From Thermosynechococcaceae cyanobacterium MS004 (GTDB taxonomy: Bacteria > Cyanobacteriota > Cyanobacteriia > Thermosynechococcales > Thermosynechococcaceae): DNA of 64,000 nt. The notes under the pieces were generated by a model. That model searched no databases. It was not told where the DNA came from and saw only the letters and a program-made list of their open reading frames with translations. Each line of letters opens with the position of its first letter. Positions within the stretch are counted from its first letter, which is position 1. Both the position numbers and the translations under genes were made by a program. The stretch is from positions 62,001 to 126,000 of the forward strand of contig JAKRSB010000095.1 of NCBI GenBank assembly GCA_022402525.1, given 5' to 3'. Positions 1 to 8,726 of this stretch are shown one piece after another.

Positions 1-537
1 CCCACCGCACCCGCAGGTGGAGGCACCCTGCCGCCCGTACCATCCCCTAGCACCACGCCTGCTGCTCCCCCCGAAGTTCCTGCGTCGGGTCAACCTTCCT
101 CTGAGGTTCCAGCAAGTGGCGGTACTGTGGTTGAGGCGATCGCGTCTAACCCTAAACTCAAGACGCTTTCTGCTGCAATCAAGGAGTCTGGCTTAGAAGA
201 GACGCTTTCTGGGCAAGGGCCATTCACCCTCTTTGCCCCTACGGATGAAGCGTTTGCTGCGCTGCCGCCAGAAGCGGTGCAGGAGCTTCTCAATCCAGAG
301 AACAAGGCACGGCTGGCTCAATTGCTGACTTACCATGTTGTATCAGGCAAGGTTGAGTCCACTGCAATCAAAGCAGGACAAACTCAGACCGTCCAGGGAC
401 AGCCCATCACCCTAAAGGTTGAAGGCAGTCAAGTGACGGTCAATGATGCCAAAGTCACCCAGGCCGATATCCCAGCGTCTAATGGCGTGATTCATCTGAT
501 TGATAAGGTGATCCTCCCTCAAGATAAGGCCCCTTAA
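1..537 (+). CDS. Fasciclin (FAS1) domain protein, 5' end outside window
   Basis: The frame is open from base 1 to the TAA at 535-537, so the gene begins upstream of the window. The first ~40 visible codons encode a Pro/Ala/Ser/Thr-rich linker. From about base 127 a complete FAS1 domain follows, with the H1-like segment FTLFAPTDEAFAALP and the C-terminal block NGVIHLIDKVILP. FAS1 proteins are secreted or surface-anchored adhesion proteins, and the linker suggests a signal or anchor lies upstream. The GTG at 127 could be read as a start but falls in the linker, so a longer protein is more likely. A hairpin terminator follows at 629-660. Confidence 0.9.
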   Translation, partial: PTAPAGGGTLPPVPSPSTTPAAPPEVPASGQPSSEVPASGGTVVEAIASNPKLKTLSAAIKESGLEETLSGQGPFTLFAPTDEAFAALPPEAVQELLNPENKARLAQLLTYHVVSGKVESTAIKAGQTQTVQGQPITLKVEGSQVTVNDAKVTQADIPASNGVIHLIDKVILPQDKAP

Positions 538-628
538 GGCCCCTGAAGGGTTAGATGGGTTGGGGTTCGGAGCTTACTGGATTTAATTACTCCAATCTCA
601 ACCCCATTGGCCGGCTTTCTGAGCCTCC

Positions 629-660
629 AGGAGTCTGGTGCGATCGCGCCAGACTCCTTG
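629..660. terminator. Hairpin terminator between convergent genes
   Basis: GGAGTCTGG (630-638) pairs perfectly with CCAGACTCC (649-657). The loop contains a HIP1 palindrome. It lies between the fasciclin gene and the convergent gene at 711-1745 and could end both transcripts. The T-run is short. Confidence 0.5.
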
Positions 661-710
661 GTCTGTGATGACGGGCTGGATGGAGGAAGCTTCGATGCTT
701 AGGGGATAGG

Positions 711-1745
711 TTAATCCTGAATCATGAAGACTTCTGGGGAGAACGCTTCTCTAAACGATCGCAAGTAAGGCTCCACAATGGGATAGAGATCACTGTTGAG
801 GCGAGAATAGGCTTCACTGCCCAGGAGCTGAAGCATCTGCCGTACCAGTTCCCAATGCACTTTGAGTTTTGGATACAGCATGAGGCACAGGGGAAACAGT
901 TCCTGCTCGACAATGCTGAAGTTTCCCTCTAGCACGCAGACAAATAAATAAATCTGAAACATTTGGGTATCCCGCAGGCTTGATACTTTCACAGAGGGAT
1001 GACTCAGCAACCCACCGTGGGTTTGATAGTTTGGGTATAGTTCCGCGACGCGCTCCACAATGTTGACTGAAATTTCGTGACTACAGTCGATCAGCTGATG
1101 CACGACTTGAAGGCGAGGGTCGCTGTTGTCATGATTTGCCGCTGCATCATAGGCGCGGTGCAGCGGCATGTAGAGGTGGTCATCAATGACCTGAAAGCAG
1201 TTTCCTAATAGCGAATTTTCAATGGGTGAAAGCTGAGTCTTGAGCAAATCGCTCATGTAGTGAAACTGCATACTCACAAATCCGATGATGCGCGGATCGT
1301 TTTGAGTATACTTTTTGCGGATTTTTGCAATATCTGGCCCCATCAAAAAAGGGACTTGGCTATAGGATGTGCGCTGGGTATACAGCTCTAGCGCTTTTTC
1401 GTAAATCAAGAATGCATCTTGAGAAATTTCCCAGGCATTAATGAGGCTTTTATCAATTTGCTGACGATGAATTTCACTCCTGAGCAGCGCTTCTGTCTGA
1501 GACCAAGCCTTGGCACTAACTTGACGCAATGAGCTAAGCAGACGTTCAGCGGCGATCGCCCGGACACTTTTTCGAGAGGGGGCTAACTCTGCACCTACCG
1601 TTTCCGCACCTTCTGGGACGATTCTCTGGGACGACGAAGCGTTCTCCAGATATCTTTTCGCCCAATGCTGAGCCAACGAATAAGGTTGTGAGGAAATCAT
1701 TAGGATAGTGTCACTGCGGTAAAAATGCATCAAGCGTGAATGCAT
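711..1745 (-). CDS. Conserved hypothetical protein, about 330-344 aa
   Basis: I do not recognise the family. The protein is soluble and mostly helical in appearance, with no signal peptide or membrane segment. The C-terminal half is rich in Leu, His and aromatic residues (for example LLSHPSVKVSSLRDTQMFQ). The first 15 codons lie in DNA with repeated ATGCAT-containing units that continue upstream to about 1780, so an internal ATG at 1700 (protein start MISSQPYSL) is an equally good start. Neither start has a clear Shine-Dalgarno sequence. It stands alone, convergent with the fasciclin gene, and MITE copy A lies just upstream. Confidence 0.7.
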   Translation of the reverse strand: MHSRLMHFYRSDTILMISSQPYSLAQHWAKRYLENASSSQRIVPEGAETVGAELAPSRKSVRAIAAERLLSSLRQVSAKAWSQTEALLRSEIHRQQIDKSLINAWEISQDAFLIYEKALELYTQRTSYSQVPFLMGPDIAKIRKKYTQNDPRIIGFVSMQFHYMSDLLKTQLSPIENSLLGNCFQVIDDHLYMPLHRAYDAAANHDNSDPRLQVVHQLIDCSHEISVNIVERVAELYPNYQTHGGLLSHPSVKVSSLRDTQMFQIYLFVCVLEGNFSIVEQELFPLCLMLYPKLKVHWELVRQMLQLLGSEAYSRLNSDLYPIVEPYLRSFREAFSPEVFMIQD

Positions 1746-1818
1746 GAAGGATTAATGCATCAAAAACTAATGCATCAAGGGCTGGTGAGTGATTGATGAC
1801 TCTAAATGAACGGATGAG

Positions 1819-1976
1819 ACGTGAGTTTGATGATTCACTTGAAGCTCCTCACCCCAAACCCCTCGCCTTTGGGAGAGGGGCTTAAGAAGATGGATGTTTC
1901 ATTGCCCCTCTCCTTCTCCCTAGAGAGAAGGAGGAGGGGAGGATGAGGGGCGGTTGTTTTTTTGTCGAACTCACGT
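1819..1976 (+). repeat. MITE-like repeat, copy A
   Basis: Copy A of the six-copy ~156-bp family. The ends are ACGTGAGTTTGA and TCGAACTCACGT. Inside are a CCCCTCGCC-type hairpin and a CCTTCTCCCTAG-type palindrome. GATGAG lies directly on both sides (1813-1818 and 1977-1982), consistent with a 6-bp target-site duplication. The rest of the 1746-2137 gap shows nothing else I can name. Confidence 0.85.
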
Positions 1977-2137
1977 GATGAGTCTAAACTGATTATTAAA
2001 ACTTGTTGTAAGTATAAGCGATTAATTTGTGCTGTAGCACCACAGGAAAAACTAGGAATCCAGCGTCGTTTCAGAGCCAGATTCCTGGAATATGCCTTAT
2101 CTCAATCCGCAGGCCAAACGGGCGTTTTTAGGGCTAC

Positions 2138-3415
2138 TTATTCTGCTGCAGAACTCCGCTTTCTCCTTAAACCTGTCCTTGGGGTCACTTTTTTGGGGGG
2201 CTGCCCATCTGATTTCTGGGAATCAGGTTTTAGTTTGCGCCCAAATGATTTACGCCCAGGTGATTTTACGGTGGGCGTTGCTGCGCCTGCAGCAGTTTGG
2301 CCTATGGGGAGATCTGTCTGAGTGGTCTTGGGCTTTTCCGCAGGGTTATCGCCTTGAATGACATAGCTGGAAGGAACGCCAACGGCTCTTGTCCACAGCG
2401 ATCGCCTGATACCACGGGTCATGACGTCTTTCATTCTGACTTTTTCGGCCTTTAGGTCTTCTCCCGTCAATGTTCCGTAGAGGCGCTGAATCAGATCGTT
2501 GATATGCACAATGGTGCCGGGATGCTCACTGAGGATTGCTGCAACTGCATCAATTTTACTCAGTCCTTCATATTCTGCTGGAAGCGGTAGCACTTGGTCG
2601 CGTCCTCGGCTGGGGGACTTGACTGGGCCTGTGGCGTTTTCTGCTTTAGGCTTCCGCCCCGGTTTATTTTGGGTTCCATTTGAGCGAGAGGCGATCGCAT
2701 CTGCTTCAGACGTTTTGGACTGACGTTTCGTTTGTAGTTTTACCCCTGATTTCCCCCCTGATTTGACGATATAGCTGGAAGGTGCCTTCTCTGCTCTCTG
2801 CCATAGATTTTTTTTGACACCCTGGAATAGAGAAGCACGCATCCGTCGCCGCTCAAGACTAAGTGCTTCTGGGCTTAGGTCGCCATACAGCAGTTGAATA
2901 ATGCTGTCTTGGTGTAGGACGTGACCAGATTGCTCAGTCAACACTTTGGAGATCGCCTGGAGCTTGGTCAATCCAGCGTAGGATGGCAATAAAGAGAGAG
3001 AGTCTGAGCTGTTGGAGGCTGTAGGAATTGTGCTTTTAGGCGTTTCAGTTGCCTTAATCTTTTTAGTTTGAGTCTCTTTAGTTTGAGTCTCTTTAGTTTG
3101 AGTCTCTTTGGTTTTAGCTACTTTATTAGCGGCTTTGGTCTTGGAAGATGGAGGCTTTGGGTCTGCTGCTTTTGAACCCGAAGGTACTGGCGAGAGATCT
3201 GGAAAGTCTGAGATAGCGGCAGGAGCTAGAGCAGGCAGATCTGAATCAATAATGGCGTCTAATGTTGGTGTTTCACGCTGCAGTATGCCATTGAGCAGCA
3301 GTGCATCAATATGCTCTAGCTGCGCTTTTGCTTGGGTCGTTTGATATTCAGCTTGAGCGATAATTTGCTCGTAGTGTCGACGAAGTTCAATTAGGGTGGC
3401 GGTAGGATTACTCAT
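2138..3415 (-). CDS. Protein with two winged-helix-like repeats and N-terminal coiled coil
   Basis: About 425 residues. An N-terminal coiled-coil (IELRRHYEQIIAQAEY) is followed by a low-complexity linker with four TQTKE-type repeats. Then come two homologous ~75-residue domains, each running from a LP-x-YxGLxKxxA motif through ILxEHxG to PSSYVI. The layout resembles HARE-HTH/winged-helix modules, which suggests DNA or chromatin binding; this is inference. A Lys/Arg/Pro-rich C-terminus fits nucleic-acid binding. I chose the ATG at 3415 (MSNPTATLI) over a GTG at 3472. No functional neighbour is evident. Confidence 0.7.
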   Translation of the reverse strand: MSNPTATLIELRRHYEQIIAQAEYQTTQAKAQLEHIDALLLNGILQRETPTLDAIIDSDLPALAPAAISDFPDLSPVPSGSKAADPKPPSSKTKAANKVAKTKETQTKETQTKETQTKKIKATETPKSTIPTASNSSDSLSLLPSYAGLTKLQAISKVLTEQSGHVLHQDSIIQLLYGDLSPEALSLERRRMRASLFQGVKKNLWQRAEKAPSSYIVKSGGKSGVKLQTKRQSKTSEADAIASRSNGTQNKPGRKPKAENATGPVKSPSRGRDQVLPLPAEYEGLSKIDAVAAILSEHPGTIVHINDLIQRLYGTLTGEDLKAEKVRMKDVMTRGIRRSLWTRAVGVPSSYVIQGDNPAEKPKTTQTDLPIGQTAAGAATPTVKSPGRKSFGRKLKPDSQKSDGQPPKKVTPRTGLRRKRSSAAE

Positions 3416-3744
3416 TCGGGGAGGATAGATACTTTCTTCTTTTACTATCTCAGAATTGTTGCATAACCCCACAAAAATGAGATAGTTTCCTCTTTTTTAA
3501 TCCGTTTCTCTAGCAGGTTTCAAACGTCTACCGCCTTAATTTTTTGACGCTCTGAATGGAAAGGGTGAGTAATGATGACAGTTTTTTCTGTGAGTTATGG
3601 GCGATGATATCAATACAGTTAGAGGCCACAGCCTAAAATAACCTCAGAGCCTCAGTCACGTCCCTATTAGATGTCCTCATTGAATTGTGAGTATGAATGA
3701 TTTTGAGTATAAATACTGCTGTGTACAGTACTGCTTTGTATGGA

Positions 3745-4578
3745 CTACGCGATCGCCATAAGCCGAGTGGCGATCGCCACTAAAATCGAGAGGCCAAAGG
3801 CAAGACGATACCAGACAAAAACCCAGCTATTGTGAGTTTGCAGGAAGCGCAATAGCCATGCGATGGATAAGTACGAAAAAATAAAGGCAGAGATAATGCC
3901 CACCAGCAGCGGCCCTACTGCATCAGGATGCTTCAGTACATCTTTCGCTTGATAAAGGGTGGCGATCGTGAGGGTTGGAAAGCCCAGCAAAAACGAAAAC
4001 CGCGCCGCTGTCTGCCGCTGAAGCCCTAAGAATAGACCCGTCGTCAGCGTTGAGCCAGACCGCGAAACCCCCGGAATCAAGGCCAACATCTGACCGAACC
4101 CCACCAAAATTCCGTCCCGGATTTCTAGGGCATCAAACCCGCGCTGACGCCTGCCAAGTCGCTCTGCGAGGCCCAGCAGCGTCGCCATTACGATGGACAT
4201 GATGGCAATAACCAGCGCCCCCTCCAAAAACTGCTGGGTAGGCTCTGGCAAAAGAATTTTGAACAATAAGCCTCCGATAAGGGCTGGCAAGGTGCCAATG
4301 GCAATGCCGACCAAAATTTTCCACTCTTCCCGCTGCCAGTCTTTCTTTTGAAACGCGCTCCAACTTCCCGTCACAATGCTTCGCAGATCCGTCCAGAAGT
4401 AGATCAGCACCGCAATTACGCTGCCAAACTGGATGGCATCCACAAAATACTTTTCCCCCAGCAGCGACCAGCCCAGGGCTTTGGTAAACACCAGCAAGTG
4501 GGCCGTACTGCTAATGGGCAAAAACTCCGTAATGCCCTGCACAATGCCTAAGATAAACGCCTGAAGCCAAGTGGGCAC
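3745..4578 (-). CDS. uppP: Undecaprenyl-diphosphatase UppP (BacA)
   Basis: A 277-residue polytopic membrane protein of the BacA/UppP family, at normal family length. It dephosphorylates undecaprenyl diphosphate so that the lipid carrier can be reused in peptidoglycan and polysaccharide synthesis. Both family signatures are visible: GITEFLPISSTAHL near residue 15, with the catalytic Glu and Ser, and PGVSRSGSTLTTG near residue 168, with the conserved Arg. The gene is transcribed alone, divergently from the DUF3120 gene. The ~190-bp shared upstream region holds a perfect GGGGATAA palindrome. Confidence 0.96.
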   Translation of the reverse strand: MPTWLQAFILGIVQGITEFLPISSTAHLLVFTKALGWSLLGEKYFVDAIQFGSVIAVLIYFWTDLRSIVTGSWSAFQKKDWQREEWKILVGIAIGTLPALIGGLLFKILLPEPTQQFLEGALVIAIMSIVMATLLGLAERLGRRQRGFDALEIRDGILVGFGQMLALIPGVSRSGSTLTTGLFLGLQRQTAARFSFLLGFPTLTIATLYQAKDVLKHPDAVGPLLVGIISAFIFSYLSIAWLLRFLQTHNSWVFVWYRLAFGLSILVAIATRLMAIA

Positions 4579-4694
4579 GGTGGGTCACTCCTCAACGCGG
4601 TCAGCAACCCTAAAAGTGTATCCCCAATGCGCTCTGCTGCCTAACGCCACAACCCATCAGTGAGTCTGGTGGGGGCCATAAATAAAGTCTTAAG

Positions 4695-4715
4695 TTATCC
4701 CCCCGGAGGGGATAA
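4695..4715. promoter_or_regulatory. Perfect inverted repeat in a divergent promoter region
   Basis: TTATCCCC (4695-4702), a five-base spacer and GGGGATAA (4708-4715) form an 8-bp perfect inverted repeat. It lies between divergent uppP and the DUF3120 gene. It could be an operator or the 5' end of a structured leader; the sequence does not decide. Confidence 0.4.
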
Positions 4716-4768
4716 AGTCGTGTTACCTTAACATTGGTACACAAAATATTAAGATAGCCCTTAAACCC

Positions 4769-5515
4769 TTGTCAGCATATACTCCAACTCCCTACCCTCC
4801 ATCCCAAAACCCTGCTGTTTCGGCAACCATCATCCCGTCTGAGTGGGGTTTTGGTTCTCGGTTGAGCTGGAGCCTGTTTGGAGTTTCTGCTTTTTTGGTT
4901 TCTATTCCGGTTTTTGTTCAGGCTCCCTTGGTGCGACAGTGGCCCTGGGTGAGTTTGGTGATGACGTTGGGCTGGGTTGGACTAGGGTATGCCTTCTACC
5001 GTAAAGAATCGACCTCGGTTTTTGGAGACTTAATCCTAGGGTTTACCGGAAGCTGGTTGGCTGGGTCTATTTACTGGGGATGGTTTCGGGCTGAGCCTTT
5101 GATTCATTTACCCATTGAGGCTATTGGTCTTCCCGTGGCAGTTTGGGCGATCGCCCGTCGTCGCTACTTGGTGGGCACACTGTTTTATCTCGGTTCACTC
5201 TTCGGAACGGCCATTACGGATGTTTACTTTTACCTGATGGACTTGATTCCGTTTTGGCGTCAGATCATGCAGGTGGAGGTGCAGGACGCATTCCCGATTT
5301 TGCAGACTGCGCTCCATCAAATCCAGAATTCAACCGGGGCGATCTGGGCTAGCGTTTTAATTGGTGGGCTTTGCGTGAGCGGCTTGCTGCCCTTGGTGCG
5401 TTCTGAGGTACGCTGGGGAGGCCGCGCTAGCTTGGGCTGGTGGGCCTTTATGGGCGCAGTGCTGAGTACGCTGATTGTGGACGGCCTCTTTTGGGTTGTG
5501 GTTTCCTGGATCTAG
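4769..5515 (+). CDS. DUF3120 family membrane protein
   Basis: 248 residues with about six hydrophobic segments, matching the cyanobacterial/plastid DUF3120 family. Members are conserved in oxygenic phototrophs but have no firm function. The Pro/Ser-rich N-terminus is cytoplasmic-looking, and membrane segments begin near residue 35 (SLFGVSAFLVSIPVFVQAP). The reading start used is TTG at 4769; no in-frame ATG precedes the first membrane segment. It is divergent from uppP. The 5-formyl-THF cyclo-ligase gene follows 63 bp downstream in the same direction, so the two may be cotranscribed. Confidence 0.85.
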   Translation: MSAYTPTPYPPSQNPAVSATIIPSEWGFGSRLSWSLFGVSAFLVSIPVFVQAPLVRQWPWVSLVMTLGWVGLGYAFYRKESTSVFGDLILGFTGSWLAGSIYWGWFRAEPLIHLPIEAIGLPVAVWAIARRRYLVGTLFYLGSLFGTAITDVYFYLMDLIPFWRQIMQVEVQDAFPILQTALHQIQNSTGAIWASVLIGGLCVSGLLPLVRSEVRWGGRASLGWWAFMGAVLSTLIVDGLFWVVVSWI

Positions 5516-5578
5516 GCTTTTTGCCAGGGTTACTTTTTCTAGGGCAGCTTGTGTGATGCCTTGCTGTGATGTTCTATT

Positions 5579-6184
5579 GTGACTAGCCCGGACGGCTACC
5601 TTCAAGAAAAGGATTCTAGTGCGGCTTTAGGCAAAAAGGCGCTTAGAACTCAGCTTTTGCAGCGGCGGCGATCGCTTAGCTTTTTAGACTGGCAAACCAA
5701 AAGCACTTTAATTTGCGAGCATTTAGCTGCTTCCAGGGCATTTCAAGAGGCCAGGGTTGTCTTAGCCTACCTGAGTACACACCAAGAGCTAGATCTCAGT
5801 TCGCTCTGGCAGGCATCTTCCCCGCAACGCTGGGGGTTTCCGCGATGTGTTAGGCAAGACTTGGTCTGGCATCAGTGCGTGCCCTCTAGCCCTGAGCACT
5901 TCCAGCTTGGAGCCTACGGTATTCTGGAGCCGATCACCTCTCTTCCGGTGCTGCATCCGGAGGAGGTGGATTTAATCTTGGTGCCTGCGGTTGCTTGCGA
6001 TCGCCAGGGGTTTCGGTTGGGGTATGGGGGCGGGTTTTACGATCGCCTGCTGAGCCTGCCTGCCTGGGCCAAGAAACCCACGGTTGGCATTGTTTTTGAG
6101 TTCGCCTACCTTGATCGACTCCCCAGCGACCCTTGGGACTGCCCATTACAGTCGGTTTGTACGGAAACCGGCTGGAAAACATGA
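5579..6184 (+). CDS. 5-formyltetrahydrofolate cyclo-ligase
   Basis: 201 residues, normal length for the 5-FTHF cyclo-ligase (MTHFS/YgfA) family. The enzyme uses ATP to convert 5-formyl-THF to 5,10-methenyl-THF and so recovers folate from a storage form. The N-terminal substrate/ATP region (KKALRTQLLQRRRSLS) and the diagnostic C-terminal motif RLGYGGGFYDRLL are present. The preceding LILVPAVACDRQGFRLG also fits. The start is GTG at 5579 (MTSPDGYLQ). It lies 63 bp after the DUF3120 gene, with no terminator visible between. Confidence 0.93.
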   Translation: MTSPDGYLQEKDSSAALGKKALRTQLLQRRRSLSFLDWQTKSTLICEHLAASRAFQEARVVLAYLSTHQELDLSSLWQASSPQRWGFPRCVRQDLVWHQCVPSSPEHFQLGAYGILEPITSLPVLHPEEVDLILVPAVACDRQGFRLGYGGGFYDRLLSLPAWAKKPTVGIVFEFAYLDRLPSDPWDCPLQSVCTETGWKT

Positions 6185-6639
6185 GCTTGCTGAAAAGGGA
6201 TGTGATGTGACGACGTGAATGAACACGACCAAATTCCGCGACGATTGGCCTATCCACCCGACTAGGTAAGATCTTCCGAGTGAAGATCTAAGGGAGCGGA
6301 ATGACCAGATGAGTTGCATGACTTACCGCCGCAACGGTTGAGCGCTGAGCTGTGAGCGATCAATGATGGGCTTCCTTATACTTCTCTTTCCGCCACCTCC
6401 TGATCGGGTTTCCTGTTCTTCTTCTAGGGCTATATAGCCTTCGTCCTCCTCCTTCTTACCCTCTGTCCGTCTTCATTCATCCCTATCCCAAAATTCATCA
6501 CTATCCCAAACAGAAGTGGAGCAAATGCAGTCACTCATGACCCAGCACTTGCTCCACTAAGCTGTGACGGAGCAATCAAATCCTAACTTTTCTAGCCAGT
6601 GGTTCCTAGAATCTAGTAGACGGATCTAGTAGGCCTTTC
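6185..6639. other. Non-coding gap with two hairpins
   Basis: 455 bp between convergent genes with no convincing gene. It contains a perfect 8-bp stem AGATCTTC/GAAGATCT at about 6270-6290. It also contains a longer-loop inverted repeat GTGGAGCAA (6515-6523) / TTGCTCCAC (6550-6558). A pyrimidine-rich stretch lies between them. A small RNA is possible but nothing matches a family I know. Confidence 0.3.
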
Positions 6640-6888
6640 CTATGGCTCAGGGTTGCCAATGCCCGGTGTTTCAGAGGGTTCAATCTTTGGCACGATATCA
6701 GGCCGCTCTTTGCCTTCCCAACCTGCAGGACGCTTAGAGTTGAACCAGGCAATTGAGCCAAGGCTCACAGCCGCCAAAAATCCCACGATTCCGACAATGG
6801 GCAGCGAGATTTTGCCAATTTCTTGAGAGGTTTCAGCGGCTGCTTCAACTGCGGCCTGCGCTAGAGGCAGTAAGAAAAGAGATGTCAT
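6640..6888 (-). CDS. Small single-pass membrane protein, 82 aa
   Basis: I do not recognise a named family. After a hydrophobic N-terminus (MTSLFLLPLAQAAVEAAA) there is one clear membrane span near residues 29-49 (LPIVGIVGFLAAVSLGSIAW). A Pro/Glu-rich tail with the motif KRPAGWEGKERPDIVPK follows. The first hydrophobic stretch could be a signal peptide with an A-x-A cleavage site. The gene is followed on the same strand by upstream-lying stress-type genes (ChaB-domain protein, Dps) but is separated from them by more than 100 bp. Its size and tail suggest an accessory subunit of a membrane complex, which is inference only. Confidence 0.6.
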   Translation of the reverse strand: MTSLFLLPLAQAAVEAAAETSQEIGKISLPIVGIVGFLAAVSLGSIAWFNSKRPAGWEGKERPDIVPKIEPSETPGIGNPEP

Positions 6889-6920
6889 TGTTTTGTCTCC
6901 CTATCAGTGGATATCAGTCA

Positions 6921-6961
6921 ATGCAAAACTAATTGCAAAACTAATTGCAAAATTAATCAAT
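6921..6961. repeat. Short tandem repeat, GCAAAACTAATT type
   Basis: About three 12-bp units of GCAAAACTAATT, with the last diverged, between the small membrane protein gene and the ChaB-domain gene. It is one of several short tandem repeats at gene edges in this window. Confidence 0.6.
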
Positions 6962-7019
6962 GGATTGGACTCAAGGGAAGGATGAGGCTAACAGTGTCTC
7001 TGCCGAGTAAGCTCGTCCC

Positions 7020-7799
7020 CTAGACGATCGCTTTTGGCTTAGCCCAGACGCCCGTTTCATCCTCGTCAAACTGCCCGTGAATCGCTTGCCAAGCCACCTG
7101 TTCCGCTTTTTGTACGTCAGCATCTTTCTGGTAGACGGCGTTGTAGCGCTCAATAAAAAGAGTCTGTGCCTCAGGTGATAAATGCGATCGCACTTCGGGA
7201 GATAAATCCTCTGGCCCCTTACATTCCCCAGTACAGGGTCGAGGCAGAGTCGCTTCATTCAGGTGAATCTCTTGGCCACCCGCACTCTCTAGCAAAAGCT
7301 GAAACTCTCCGGTGCGCTCAGCGGGCACCTCAACCATCACTAAAAAATCTCCAGCCTGTAGGCGCGTTTGGTAAAGCGTTGCCTTCTCTTCAGGCATTCC
7401 TAGGGTTGCCAGCGCAGAAGCAATTCCAGCCCCCGCACTCCCCGCAAGGGCACCCGTTGCCGCACCGAGCAGCACCGCACCAATGGGCCCCGCCGCCACC
7501 ACAGACCCCACAAAGGGAATAAACAAAACGCCAACGCCGGTCAGCAAACTTAAAAACGAGCCAAAGAAGGAGCCGAACACCGCCCCATTGCGCAATCCCC
7601 CTAAAATCACGTCTTTCTTGGTGAGAAAGCCTGTAATGCGTGTTTTGGACTGAAAGTTTTGTCCCAGCACCGAAATCTGATCTTGCGGCACACCCCGCTC
7701 AATCAATCGGCGCACGACTGGATCAAGCTGGTCTTCATTTTGAAAGACGGCGGAAAGCGATCGCTCTGCTTTGTACGCTGCGATATTCTTTTCTGTCAT
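7020..7799 (-). CDS. Stress-type membrane protein with C-terminal ChaB domain
   Basis: 259 residues. The N-terminal ~65 residues ([19 protein letters not shown]) resemble the YflT/general-stress-17M module. A long Gly/Ala-rich hydrophobic hairpin spans about residues 85-145. The C-terminal ~60 residues form a ChaB domain ([19 protein letters not shown] ... AEQVAWQAI). ChaB is a small regulator associated with the ChaA cation antiporter in enterobacteria; its role in cyanobacterial fusions is not established. The start ATG is preceded by GAGAGG on the coding strand. The neighbouring Dps gene also suggests a stress theme. Confidence 0.8.
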   Translation of the reverse strand: MTEKNIAAYKAERSLSAVFQNEDQLDPVVRRLIERGVPQDQISVLGQNFQSKTRITGFLTKKDVILGGLRNGAVFGSFFGSFLSLLTGVGVLFIPFVGSVVAAGPIGAVLLGAATGALAGSAGAGIASALATLGMPEEKATLYQTRLQAGDFLVMVEVPAERTGEFQLLLESAGGQEIHLNEATLPRPCTGECKGPEDLSPEVRSHLSPEAQTLFIERYNAVYQKDADVQKAEQVAWQAIHGQFDEDETGVWAKPKAIV

Positions 7800-7816
7800 A
7801 AAGTACCTCTCAACTC

Positions 7817-7869
7817 ATCTTTTGAAGCTAATCTTTTGAAGCTAATCTTTTGAAACTAATCTTTTGAAA
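7817..7869. repeat. Short tandem repeat, 14-bp unit
   Basis: About 3.6 units of a 14-bp repeat of type TCTTTTGAAGCTAA, just upstream of the ChaB-domain gene on its coding strand. It is non-coding. Confidence 0.75.
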
Positions 7870-8020
7870 ACAGCGGCCCCAACGGCGAAACATCGCCTGT
7901 GAGTCCCATTAGGGCTGCCTCAAGTGGGTGAGCGTTGATTCGGCGATCGCCTCAAGCGCAGCTCAATCATTGCGGATCTAATGGCGCTACTTTGACTCAC
8001 CTACGATTGGTGGAGCTACG

Positions 8021-8566
8021 CTATACGCCCACAGCGGCCTGTTTTATCAGGCTAGGTTTTGCTCCATTAGGCTCCACCGCTTCCCCCTCCAGGAAAGAGC
8101 GCAGCATCCAGGCAATGCCTTCATGGGCTTCCATTAGTCCGGTCAAGAAATCGGCTGTTCCTTCATCGTGGAACTGGTCACTGCACTGATCAATGTGGTC
8201 GCGCAGGTTCCGAATCACCTGTTCGTGGTCTTGCACAAGTCTGAGCACCATATCAGACGCAGTGGGCACATCACCTGGATGCTCTTGAAGTGATGTAAGT
8301 TCTAAAAAGCCCGCCATTGTGCCCACGGGATATCCCCCCAAAGCCCGCACGCGCTCTGCGGTTTTATCAATAGAGATAGTTAGGGCTTCATAGTGCTCTT
8401 CCCAGAGCTGATGCAGTGTACGAAACTGTGGCCCAACCACATCCCAGTGATATTTTTTGGTTTTGACCAGCAGAAGATATTGGTCAGACAGGTCTTGATT
8501 GAGTAAATCAACGACGCCCTTCCGCTGCTGGTCAGTAAGACCAATTTCAACCTTTTGCATAGTCAT
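8021..8566 (-). CDS. dps: Dps family ferritin-like protein
   Basis: 181 residues from the ATG at 8566, which has a strong AAGGGAG ribosome site two bases upstream on the coding strand; a longer frame to 8668 exists but lacks one. Dps proteins form dodecamers that oxidise and store iron with hydrogen peroxide and protect DNA. The ferroxidase signature is visible: KTKKYHWDVVGPQFRTLHQLWEEHYEAL, split here as KKYHWDVVGPQF and LHQLWEEHYE, carrying the conserved His, Asp and Glu. The C-terminal tail (EPNGAKPSLIKQAAVGV) is short. It is transcribed as a single gene. Confidence 0.93.
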   Translation of the reverse strand: MTMQKVEIGLTDQQRKGVVDLLNQDLSDQYLLLVKTKKYHWDVVGPQFRTLHQLWEEHYEALTISIDKTAERVRALGGYPVGTMAGFLELTSLQEHPGDVPTASDMVLRLVQDHEQVIRNLRDHIDQCSDQFHDEGTADFLTGLMEAHEGIAWMLRSFLEGEAVEPNGAKPSLIKQAAVGV

Positions 8567-8726
8567 GACTCCCTTATTTCTATCCCCAGTTGACCAGAAA
8601 TACAGGGTAGAGGGCATCTCTCTTAAAGCAGGGATTCCTAGAGCGGCCCTAGACACAACTCTCTCCAAGGACGCAGGTCATTGCGCCTCTGGGTAGAGTT
8701 CATGACTTCTCGCTGCTTAGGGTAGA

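Noticed and set aside
1962-2361. Overlapping plus-strand frames upstream of and within 2138-3415
   Set aside because: They run across MITE copy A flank and the antisense of a well-supported gene, with no family resemblance.
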